Shown in pieces: positions 22,138-30,726 of a DNA stretch of 64,000 nt. How positions within the stretch are numbered: the first letter of the stretch is position 1; the number at the start of each line of letters is the position of its first letter. The DNA is taken from contig CM054057.1 of the NCBI GenBank assembly GCA_028641055.1, forward strand, positions 577,868,610 through 577,932,609. Reading direction: 5' to 3'. Below the pieces are notes generated by a model. That model ran no database searches. It saw only the letters and a program-made list of their open reading frames with translations, and was not told where the DNA came from. Source of the stretch: Alopecurus myosuroides (taxonomy: Eukaryota; Streptophyta; Magnoliopsida; Poales; Poaceae). A program made the translations under genes and the position numbers.

Positions 22138-23705
22138 CTATTTAGCATGTAAGAAGAAATAATCTTCGAGTAAATATGGTTGAGAAACCATGTATTTTAT
22201 TGCTATGAATGAGAAGTCATGTATTCGGGCTACAAGAGTGGCTAGTATAGCCTTATTTGTTGTGATAATAAGTAAACCTAGGGACAAAATTTGCGGAGGT
22301 GTGCGATATTCCAAGGATTGGAATAGATTCCTCCAGTCGATGGATTCTTCAGCCTGTAGGCTCCGCCTGGGATGACTTCGTGTATGATGAAGGGTCCTTC
22401 CCAGGGTGGCTCGAGCTTGTGTCCTTCCTTCTGCTTGAGCCGCAGCACTAGATCCCCAACCGCGAATGCTCTGTGGCGTATGCGGCGACTGTAGTTTCGC
22501 AGTGATTGCTGATACTGTGGATCTTGCGAGCGCGATGTCACGCATCTCGTCGAGTGCATCCATATCTTCCGCGAGTGCCTTGTTGGAGGTTTCTTCGCTG
22601 TAAGCCACAACTCGTGGGGCGCTGAATCTAACATCCTCGGGAAGGACTGCTTCTGCCCCGTATACCATGAAAAATGGTGTGTATTTTGTGGATCGGTTTG
22701 GAGTTGTGCGGAGGCTCCATGGTACGGAGGGTAGCTCTTCTTCCCAATGTCCTGCGGCGGGGTGTAGACGATCGAGTAGGCGTTTCTTGATGCCAACCGA
22801 AACTAAGCCGTTGGATCTTTCGACTTGACCGTTCGTTTGCGGGTGGGCAACTGAAGCAAACTTGAAGTTGATACCCTTTTCCGCGCAGAACTGTTGCGTT
22901 TCCTTTGTTGTGAAGTTTGTACCATTGTCTGTAATGATGTCGTGTGGCACACCAAATCTGCATACAATGGAGTCGAGGAACTTGACAGCGCATTGGGCTC
23001 GATCCATTTGGTGAACTTGTCAACTGCGACCAGCAAGTGTGTATATCCACCCGGCGTGGACTTGCGTAGTGGTCCAACCATGTCCAGCCCCCATTGTGCG
23101 AAGGGCCAGGCAATGGGTATCATGTGCAATTCCGTAGCAGGTGCATGTGGTCTTGGTGCGAATCGCTGGCAAGCATCGCATCGTTCGACCAGGTCCTTTT
23201 CATCGGTAGCTGCTGTTAGCCAGTAGAATCCTGCTCGGAAGGCCTTTCCCATGATTGTTTTCCAGCTAGCATGATGTCCACAGTCTCCTTGGTGGATGTC
23301 CTGGAGTAATTCTTTGCCATCTTCGGGTGCGATGCAGCGCTGAAGTATACCCGGGATGCTTTGCTTGTATAATTCTCCGTTGACTATCCGAAAGGATTTG
23401 TTGCGTCTCATTATTTGTCGAGCCTCGCGTGGATCGGCCGGGAGCTGTTTGTTGGTCAGGTAGTCGAGATATTTCTGCGTCCAGACTGGCTCAACCAGAA
23501 AAACCTGTCGTGATATGTTATAGGTAAGCTCGATAATGGCGACTTGCGGGCTGACCTCTGTTTCTGGTACTGCGGGTGTTCCTGCAGCTTTCTTCACTTT
23601 GACCGATCGCTTGATCATCCGTTCGAAATATATTCCTGGTGGTAGGGTGTATTTGTGGACCCATGTTTGCCAGCCTATCTGCTTCTTCATTGCTTGATCT
23701 TGCAA
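22138..23705 (-). pseudogene. Integrase of element 2, frameshifted
   Basis: Inserts the cDNA. The minus frames 22803-23705, 22138-23007 and 22278-22796 together cover the domain. Motifs are the zinc-binding HQGDCGHH...CDACQRF, catalytic Asp in GLDMVGPL, Asp in DNGTNFT and Glu in GQVERSN (D,D,E), then GDLVLRLKQKEG and WEGPFII (GPY/F-like C-terminal module). There is no chromodomain, which fits a non-chromovirus Gypsy. Frameshifts occur near 22990 (after KFTKWIE) and near 22500 (in the C-terminal part). The protein ends about 22280. Confidence 0.85.
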
Positions 23706-25416
23706 TGTGCTTCAGCTCGCACCCTTTGAAACTTCCTTCGAGTAGATTGTACATGTCACGATATGCGACCATGTTTTCAGCAATTGCGTCACATTCTTTC
23801 ATTGTCTGCTGCACAATGAGATTGGAGTCGCCGTAAATCATTAATCGAGTAGCTCCACAGGTGACTGCCATCTTCATCCCATGCAACAGGGCTTCATATT
23901 TTGCGTCATTGTTCGATGCTGGATCATCTGGTGGAAAGTCCAATCGTAGGACGTATTGCAGCTTGTCTCCCTGAGGCGATACGAGGACAATTCCAGCTCC
24001 TGCTCCTTCGTTTCTTTTGGACCCGTCAAAGTACATTATCCAATTTCTCGTGTACTCAGGTGGTCCGGGCGTTTGTAGTTCTGTCCATTCGCTTAGGAAT
24101 TCCACGAGTACCTGAGATTTGACTGCATTGCGCCCTGCATAAGTGATGTCCCAGGCGCCCAACTCGATGCTCCATTTGGCTATTCTTCCGGATGCCATGG
24201 GGTTGTTCATGATTGTCCCGAGTGACGCATCATTAACCACTGTGATGGCGTGTTCCTGAAAGTAGTGCTTGAGCTTTCGGGCTGTAAGAACAACTCCGTA
24301 TGCGAGCTTCTGGTAATGAGGATATCGTTGTTTGCATGGCGAGAGCACTTCGCTAATGTAATAGATTGGTCGCTGAACTCCGTACGCTTTGCCCTCCTCA
24401 GGTCGTTCGACTACGATTGTTGTGCTGATGACCTGGTTTGTGGCGGCTAGGTATAAGTAGAGTGGCTCCCTTTCTTGCGGTGTTGCAAGGACTCGCCTAC
24501 TTTGCAACGATCGCTTTAAGTCCGCGAATGCTTGCTTAGCTTCCGGTGTCCACTCGAATTTGTCCGTCTTCTTCAGCAGCTTGTAGAAGGGTAACGCTTG
24601 CTCTCCCAATCGTGCGATGAACCTGCTCAGGGCGGCCAGTCGCCCTGCAAGCTGTTGGACTCCGTGTAGATTAGTTGGCTCCTTCATTGTCAAGATTGCT
24701 TGTATTTTCTCTGGGTTGTCTTCGATGCCTCTGGCGGATACCAGGTACCCGAGAAGTTTCCCTGCTGGAACACCGAAGACGCATTTTGTCGGATTGAGCT
24801 TGATCATGTATGCGTTGAGGGCGTCGAATGTTTCTCGAATATCCTCGAGGAGTGTGCTCCCAACTCGAGTCTTGATGACTATGTCGTCAACGTATACTTG
24901 TATGTTCTTGCCAATGAGCTTGGCGAGGCATTTTTGCATGCAGCGCTGGTATGTTGCGCCTGCGTTCTTGAGCCCGAAGGGCATTGTCGTGTAGCAGTAG
25001 ACACCGTGAGGTGTGATGAATGCTGTCTTTTCTTCGTCTTCCCTTTTCATCCGGATTTGATTATATCCCGAATAGGCGTCTAGGAAAGAGAGGCGTTGGC
25101 AGCCTGCCGTAGAGTCCACGATCTGGTCGATTCGCGGGAGGGGAAAGTTATCCTTGGGGCAGTGTTTGTTTAACGACGTGTAGTCGATGCATACCCGAAG
25201 GATGTCCGTGTTCTTTTTGGGGACCAGCACCGGGTTTGCTAACCAAGTGGATATCTTGATCTCCCTGATGAATTTCGCTGCTAGCAATCTGTTTACTTCT
25301 TCTCCAAGTGCCTTCTGCTTGGGTTCTGAAAATCGTCGAGTAGTTTGTTTGATGGGTTTGGCATCTGGAAAGACTTCGAGTGAGTGCTCGGCAAACTCAC
25401 TGGGTATTCCTGGCAT
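23518..25416 (-). CDS. pol: Reverse transcriptase-RNase H ORF of element 2 (632 codons open)
   Basis: The longest clean coding stretch in the window. It is the middle of a polyprotein, so the Met start is only the first Met of the open stretch. RT motifs: LVPKKN (64-69), CIDYTSLN, FLDAYSGYNQI (111-121), MPFGLKNAGATYQR (145-158), YVDD (175-178). The connection/first RNase H follows (about 290-440, degenerate), then a second, archaeal-type RNase H with YFDGS (Asp 464), YEAL (Glu 508), GDSN (Asp 530) and EAD (Asp 580). This domain order marks the Tat lineage. All catalytic residues I can check are present. The flanking protease and integrase frames are shifted, so the polyprotein is not made intact. 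Confidence 0.88.
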   Translation of the reverse strand: MPGIPSEFAEHSLEVFPDAKPIKQTTRRFSEPKQKALGEEVNRLLAAKFIREIKISTWLANPVLVPKKNTDILRVCIDYTSLNKHCPKDNFPLPRIDQIVDSTAGCQRLSFLDAYSGYNQIRMKREDEEKTAFITPHGVYCYTTMPFGLKNAGATYQRCMQKCLAKLIGKNIQVYVDDIVIKTRVGSTLLEDIRETFDALNAYMIKLNPTKCVFGVPAGKLLGYLVSARGIEDNPEKIQAILTMKEPTNLHGVQQLAGRLAALSRFIARLGEQALPFYKLLKKTDKFEWTPEAKQAFADLKRSLQSRRVLATPQEREPLYLYLAATNQVISTTIVVERPEEGKAYGVQRPIYYISEVLSPCKQRYPHYQKLAYGVVLTARKLKHYFQEHAITVVNDASLGTIMNNPMASGRIAKWSIELGAWDITYAGRNAVKSQVLVEFLSEWTELQTPGPPEYTRNWIMYFDGSKRNEGAGAGIVLVSPQGDKLQYVLRLDFPPDDPASNNDAKYEALLHGMKMAVTCGATRLMIYGDSNLIVQQTMKECDAIAENMVAYRDMYNLLEGSFKGCELKHIARSSNEEADRLANMGPQIHPTTRNIFRTDDQAIGQSEESCRNTRSTRNRGQPASRHYRAYL

Positions 25417-26069
25417 ATCTGATGGCTGCCAGGCGAAAATTTCCCAGTACTCACGGAGGAGTTCGACGAGCGCGCTTTCCTATGCTTGCGGAAGGGTGGT
25501 GGAAACCAGCGCTGTCTTCGCAGAATCTGTCGGGTGCACTTGATGCTTTCGAGTGTCACTGTTAGCGCTGAACTCCAGTTCAGGCGCGTTTTTCTTCGTG
25601 AGGGGCATCACGGAGTGATCCGTGGTTTTTGCCAGCTCTTGAAGTTCTTCTTGCATCCCGAAAGATTTTGCGATCTCATTGAATTCAATGTCGCATTTGT
25701 TGGATTTCTGAAAGTCTCGTCGATGGTGATTACGCATGTTCTCCAGGTAATTTGAGCTTCAGGTAGGCGTAATGCGGTACTGCCATGAATCTGGCGAACG
25801 CTGTTCGACCAAGAATGGCGTGGTACTGCGAATGCCAATCGACAACTTCGAAGTCGAGGAATTCTCTTCTATAGTTGCTCTTGGTGCCCAGCACAACTTC
25901 TAGGTTGATTGTCCCGAGTGGACGGATTGCTTTTCCTGGAACTATCCCGTGGAAGGATGTTTCTGATTCCTGGAGGCCGTCCAAGTTCCTGTTCATCCGA
26001 CGGAGTGTATCCGCGTAGATAATGTTGATGCCACTGCCACCATCCATGAATACGCGGGCCAAGTCATAG
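25417..26069 (-). pseudogene. Protease region of element 2
   Basis: The active-site segment FMDGGSGINIIYADTL is intact in the frame 25730-26062. The downstream part shifts frame near 25735, where it reads on as 25480-25737 (KSNKCDIEFNEIAKSFGMQEEL...). Its upstream neighbour codons are interrupted by the CACTA element at 26073, immediately before the codons for ARVFMDGG. The closely similar element 1 copy has lost the active site, so this copy is the better record of the protease. Confidence 0.8.
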
Positions 26070-26099
26070 TTGCACTAGTGGAAACAACCCCTCTCGTCC

Positions 26100-26335
26100 A
26101 GGGGGCCAGGGGGCAGCTGTCCCGGTTGCAACCGAATCCGGGACAAATGCCATGCTTTGGTCCCGGTTCGTGCGCCCGGGGCAACAGGAATCGCCTGGGG
26201 CATTTGGTCCCGGTTCGTGGGGGACATATCGGTCCCGGCTCGTGCCACGGACCGGGACCAATGCCTAGCCACATGCCACGTGGCATGCGCATGAACATTT
26301 GTCCCGGTTCAGTCCACGAACCGGGACCAATGCCC
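26100..26335. repeat. CACTA left subterminal repeats
   Basis: Several copies in both orientations of GGTCCCGGTTCGTG/CACGAACCGGGACC, for example around 26160, 26209 and 26310. Right-end counterparts are at 30520-30710. Confidence 0.75.
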
Positions 26336-26344
26336 CCCTTCCCC

Positions 26345-26352
26345 TATATATA
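26345..26352 (+). promoter_or_regulatory. TATA box of CACTA transposase
   Basis: TATATATA lies directly after the subterminal repeats and 240 bp before the first transposase-like codons, the normal place for the CACTA promoter. Confidence 0.45.
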
Positions 26353-26599
26353 CTGCCCCAGCCCCTCCCCCCTCCATCTTTTTTTTTTGCTTGGAGGTGT
26401 GAGAGAGTGTGGTGTTAGTGTGTTTTATTTTACTATGCACACGAGGTGTTTGACGAAATTCCCGAGCCGCACATAAGCTCACTGAAAATGGTATCTTCGA
26501 CCGAGGTTAACAAACTTATCTTTTTCATCTGTAACTGATACATAAAAAAGTAGTATTTGTCGTATTAATATGTTATTGTAATGTATTTTGATAAACTTA

Positions 26600-27690
26600 A
26601 TTATACGATGCAGCTGGATGCACGGCAGCGATGGATGTATGGTGACCGACGCACTTCGAGTATATGGCAGGCCTGAATGCATTTCTTGTTGTGCTCAGGC
26701 GAACAAAGATAATGGCTTCATGTGTTGCCCATGTGTTGATTGTCGGAACGTCAGAGAGCACTCTTCCGAAAGAATCATTCACGGCCATCTACTTCGGAGA
26801 GGTTCATGCCAGCTATAATTGTTGGACGAAGCATGGAGAAAGAGGGGTTGTGATGGAGACGATGAAGAAGAAGAAGAAGATCCTTTGTTCCTGAATACGT
26901 CGATACTGCAATGGAAGAGAATGGAGAAGAAAGAGGTGATCAGAACAGACATCAGAAGAGCCCGATGATGATGTTGGCCGAGTTTTGCTGATGCAAGGGA
27001 AGACTGTGAAAAAAAATTGGAGAGGTTGAAGCTGGACAACATGTTACAGGATCACAAAAAATTGTTGTACCCCAAATTGCGAAGATGGTAGCACAAAGCT
27101 CGGTACACACTGGAGTTGCTGAAATGGAAGGCACGGAACGGTGTGACTGACAAGGCATTTGAGAGTTTACTTCAACTAATGAAGCCAAAACTTCCAAAGG
27201 AGAACGATTGCTGAGAGTACGTACGAAGCAAAGAAAGCTCTCTGTCCTCTAGGATTAGATGTGCAGAGATAAGCATGCATTAATGACTGCATCCTCTTCC
27301 GCGGTGAGAAGTACGAGAATTTGGATGAATGTCCGATATGCACTGCACTTCGGTAAAAGATCAGAGCAGATGATCCTGGTGATGTTGACGGCGAGCCCCC
27401 GCGTAAGAGGGTTCCTGCTAAGGTGATGTGGTATGCTCCTATAATACCACGGCTGAAACGTCTGTTTAGAAACAAAGAGCATGCTAGGTTGTTGCGATGG
27501 CACAAATAAGACCGTAAGAAAGACGGAAAGTTAAGGCACCCCGTCGATGGATCGCAGTGGAGAAAGATCGAGAGAGACTTCCCAGACTTTGCAGGAGAGG
27601 CGAGAAACTTATGGTTTGGTCTAAGTACAGATGGCTTTAATCCTTTTGGGGAGCAGAGCTCCAGTCATAGCACTTCGAAGTGATAGTACG
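26600..27690 (+). pseudogene. TNP2-like CACTA transposase, N-terminal remnant
   Basis: TNP2-type proteins cut and join CACTA elements. The start has the transposase-associated domain pattern (WMYGDRR around 26640; then GFMCCPCVDCRNVREHSSE and NCWTKHGERG to about 26850). It continues in shifting frames through an acidic stretch (26860-26960), LYPNCEDG-like sequence (27070-27100), CILFRGEKYENLDECPIC (27290-27345), PPRKRVPAKVMWYAPIIPRLKRLF (27400-27470) and LRHPVDGSQWRKIERDFP (27530-27590). At least five frameshifts or stops are present. The later part with the catalytic core is absent; at 27690 the sequence changes to a FAR1-like fragment. Confidence 0.75.
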
Positions 27691-27749
27691 AAAGTATTAA
27701 GGGATATATTCCACTGTTCGGAAACTTTCGCTCATGATTTTAGTAGGTC

Positions 27750-27995
27750 TTGGCGAAGTACAATCTGAAGGATAACGAGTGGCTAAATAGATTGTATGAG
27801 GATAGAGAACGATGGACTTTGCCTTATGGGTGTCATATATTCTGCGCAGATATTGCAGGCACACTTCGAAGTGATAGCAGGGATATCATCCCGACAGATA
27901 TCCTTAAAACAGAAATAGAGCTTCGGTACTTCTTTAACAGATATGATAAATTTTTGGAGGAGAAACGTCTAACTGAACAACAAAGATCCCAAATG
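27750..27995 (+). pseudogene. Captured FAR1-related/MULE-type transposase fragment
   Basis: The frame reads KYNLKDNEWLNRLYEDRERW, then a divergent stretch aligned with TTQRSES as TLRSDSRD, then LRYFFNRYDKFLEEKR. This order is typical of the C-terminal half of the MULE/FAR1-FHY3 transposase domain, where W, FFxAG and TTQRSES motifs follow one another. The AG/QRSE residues are lost, so it is a decayed piece. It is not part of TNP2 and was most likely captured by the CACTA element. Confidence 0.55.
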
Positions 27996-28140
27996 TTGAA
28001 GGCGGAGGGGAGCGCGACGGCGACGGCGGACGAGCAGAGGAGAGGAAAGCGCGAAAGCAACGGCGCGGTCTCCCCCGCCCGACCGCCCGTCTCTGCTTTA
28101 AGTCTGCTGCTCCCGCTGCGGCTTGCCGCGTACACGGAAG
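27996..28140 (+). other. GC-rich captured fragment
   Basis: Abrupt change to very GC-rich, low-complexity coding-like sequence (MLKAEGSATATADEQRRGKR...) between AT-rich flanks. It looks like the 5' exon of a grass gene carried by the CACTA. The open frame 27750-28364 simply runs across the junctions. Positions 28141-28600 show no recognisable gene. Confidence 0.4.
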
Positions 28141-28611
28141 TTACTATGTTTTCAAGCGGGGGTCGGGATAAAGGGAAAATACGTGTGGATGCGCAGAGTA
28201 AACCTTCGAAGGAAAACTATGGTTTTTCTTTTGTAGACGAAGATCTCAAATTCACCGTGTCAATAAGGTACAACTCGCTTTGTCGAACTTTATATAAATC
28301 ACCCGGGATGCCTTGTATGCTCTGGACTAACTCAGAAGATCACGAGAGAAAACAAAAATTGTAACATTTTTATATTCAAATTATATACAAATGGTAAAAT
28401 AATTAATAGTTTCAATAGTTAGAATAATTATTTAGTTAAACGAAAAATGGATTTAAATTAGTTATGCAAATTCTAGCATTTTTCATGTTGGAAATTTTGT
28501 CAAATTCGAAAGTATATAGAAGTTGTTAATGTGCAAACTTAACCATTTTCAAATTTTGGCGCTACAAAATTTTGGGCGCGCAGGGTGCCACCGAAATTCG
28601 AAATTAGTTTT

Positions 28612-28700
28612 TGGTCCCGTCCCGTGGTACCAACCGGGACCAAAGGGGCTCTAGTCCCGGTTGGTGGCACGGGCCGGGACTAGAGGCCCAGGTGTATAAA
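28612..28700. repeat. Internal GGTCCCGG fold-back and TATA
   Basis: Two inverted pairs of TGGTCCCG/CGGGACCA-type motifs (28612-28683), then TATAAATA (28695-28702). It resembles a CACTA subterminal region in the interior, perhaps an end of a second, recombined CACTA or a second promoter. Confidence 0.45.
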
Positions 28701-28983
28701 TATCTCGGCCCTCTCTCCAGGCCGAGCGAACACCCAGGACAGCGGACATGGCTTGGCGAAGCCCTGCCGGCGGCGGGAACGAGTAGAAAGATCCCGCCGG
28801 CGGACCGCCGGCGGGGTTGGGCTAGGGACACGTTAGACTAGGGACACAAACGTATATTAAAAAAGGCCCAGGGGCCTTGCTTACATATAGGGGGGCGGCG
28901 CGTCCACAGGCGGCTGGCCGTGCTTACATTATAGGGGGCGGTGGCGGCGCGGCCACAGGCGGCCGGCCGTTTCTTGGGGGGGC

Positions 28984-30016
28984 CTACTCCTCCTCGTCGG
29001 AGGAGATGCAGTGGTAGGGGGGTGGCTGCCACAGGTGGGCAGGCGGCTGGGGCGGGCCCGCCGGTGGCTGCGGAGGCATCGGGGGCGCGTGCGGCGGCGG
29101 CGGGGGCAGCTCCTCCGGCTGCGGTGGCGGCGGCGGCAGCTCCTCCGGCGACCAAACGCCGCCGGTCCAGGCCCAGGACAATGCCGTACTCCAGGCCGGG
29201 GGGCAGCGGCTGCGGCGGCGGCTGGTCCTCGGACGCCTCCAGCTCGGCGTTCATTACCTTCCACCAAGGGGCAGGCGCCAAAGGGGGCGGGGGCGGCATG
29301 GCGTTGGCGTCGGCGTCGGCGGCAGCGGCGGCCAGGACCGCCTCCCACCGCTTGACCTCGTCCTCGACGAGGGAGCGACGGGAGGCCTCTAAGGCCTCCT
29401 CCATGTTGTCCCGGAGCTCGGGGTCGTTTTCCTCGTCGACGTGGTCGGCGATGTCGTCCACCAGGAGCCAAAGCTCCGGCTCCCTCCCCGGCGGTGGCTC
29501 GGGGTAGTCTTCGGTGCTCACCTGCTCGGCTGTGGGGATGTAGGAGCGGCGGCGCTGCTCGTGCTCCTGCTGGAGCCAGGTGGCCCAGTAGGGGGAGCTC
29601 CGCGCGTACGCGCGGTCCCTGAGGAGGCGGGCCGGCAGGAGCGCGCGCCGGCGGTCGATCTCCTCACCCAGGGCCTCTCTGCTGGACGGGGCCGGCGGCA
29701 CGGGAATGCATTGCGGGTTCAGGTGCCAGCCGTCCGGAAGGTGGACGTCCGGCCAGAACACCGGCGTGGCGCGTTCCCAGTGCCACTTGGCCTCCTCCTT
29801 CCGGACATACCGGCGGAAGCGCTTGCCCTTGGGCGCGGCGCGGGGCGGCGCGCGTGACGCCGGAGGCGGAGCGGGGACGCGCGGCCGCCCGCCGATGCGG
29901 ACGCCTCCCAGGCCGAAGCCGAAGGCCTCCGCCGGCGGCGGTGGAACGCCGGAGCGCGCGCCGCTCGAGGACCCGGCCTCGTGGTTGTTCCTGGGGCACT
30001 TGAACCAGCGGGACAT
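28984..30016 (-). pseudogene. CACTA-associated ORF of unknown function
   Basis: The open frame is 28838-30166. The likely start is the internal Met at 30016 (MSRWFKCPRNNHEAG), because the codons upstream are a near-duplicated low-complexity stretch. The product is rich in Ala, Pro and Arg. A conserved-looking core reads RRYVRKEEAKWHWE, PDVHLPDGWHLN, EEIDRRRALLPARLLRD, SPYWATWLQQEHEQRRR, followed by an acidic helix (DDIADHVDEENDPEL). Near 29185 the frame seems shifted by one base: the alternative frame 28984-29181 gives a proline-rich tail ending in acidic SSDEEE, more plausible than the Ala-rich extension. I know this type only as an uncharacterised ORF of cereal CACTA elements. Confidence 0.5.
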
Positions 30017-30726
30017 GGTGGCTAGGGTTTCTTTGGCTGGGACGCGGCCGGGGACCCAGGGGAGGCTGGCATGCCAATCGGCGGCCGGAACGTGGCGGCG
30101 GTTGCAGCTGGCCATGAATGCGGGGGGGGGGGGAGCCGAGGCGTGGCGGTGGTTGCAGCTGGCCACGCGCGCGTGGGGAAGTGGAGGGGGGCGGGAAGAC
30201 GAGGCGGTCGTGGGCCCTTTGACCGTCCATGTGGTCTCAATTTAAGGGACCGGGCGAGCCAGCCACTAGGCCGCTGGCCAGTGGCCCCTTTTGACCCCTG
30301 CAAACCGTTGACCGAATATAATAAAAGACGCGGGTCAGTGGGCCCTTTTGACCAAAAATGTGGCCAGTGGGCTTAATTAAAGACGTGGGCCTGGACGCGG
30401 TTGGGGAAGGGGAGGCCGGTTGGGGATTGCGAGACAGGAGCCCAAAAAACGAAACAAAAAAAAACCTGCCGCGGCAGGGGGAAATTGGCGGAAATTTTTT
30501 TTTTCAAAAAAGGTATCCATCCCGGTCCCTAAAACGAACCGGGACGAACTCCCTGGCCGGCCCTGGCCCAGGTTCGCCACGTGGGCCATCCTTACCATCC
30601 CGGGTCCTGGCACAACCGGGACCAATGGGGGAGGGCCATTTGTCCCAGCTAGCCCATCCCGGTTGCACAACCGGGACAACTGGCCCTTACGACCCGGGAC
30701 AAAAGGCCCTGTTTCCACTAGTGTTG

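Larger units (their letters stand above)
26073..30723 (+). mobile_element. CACTA (En/Spm-type) DNA transposon, defective
   Basis: The ends CACTAGTGGAAACA (26073) and TGTTTCCACTAGTG (to 30723) are inverted repeats flanked by a 3-bp duplication TTG (26070-26072 and 30724-30726), as expected for CACTA. Subterminal regions (26100-26335, 28610-28680 and 30520-30710) are filled with both orientations of a GGTCCCGGTTCGTG-like motif, the usual transposase-binding repeats. Inside are a decayed TNP2-like transposase start, a FAR1-like fragment, a GC-rich captured piece and a minus-strand ORF of unknown role. At 4.65 kb it is shorter than autonomous cereal CACTAs, and the transposase catalytic region is missing. 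It sits in element 2 between gag and protease. Confidence 0.92.

Noticed and set aside
28612..28702. A separate CACTA end
   Set aside because: It has subterminal-type motifs, but there is no CACTA terminus or 3-bp duplication nearby.
28941..29857. Plus-strand 188- and 138-codon frames opposite the CACTA ORF
   Set aside because: Shadow frames of very GC-rich DNA; Ala/Arg/Gly-rich without motifs.
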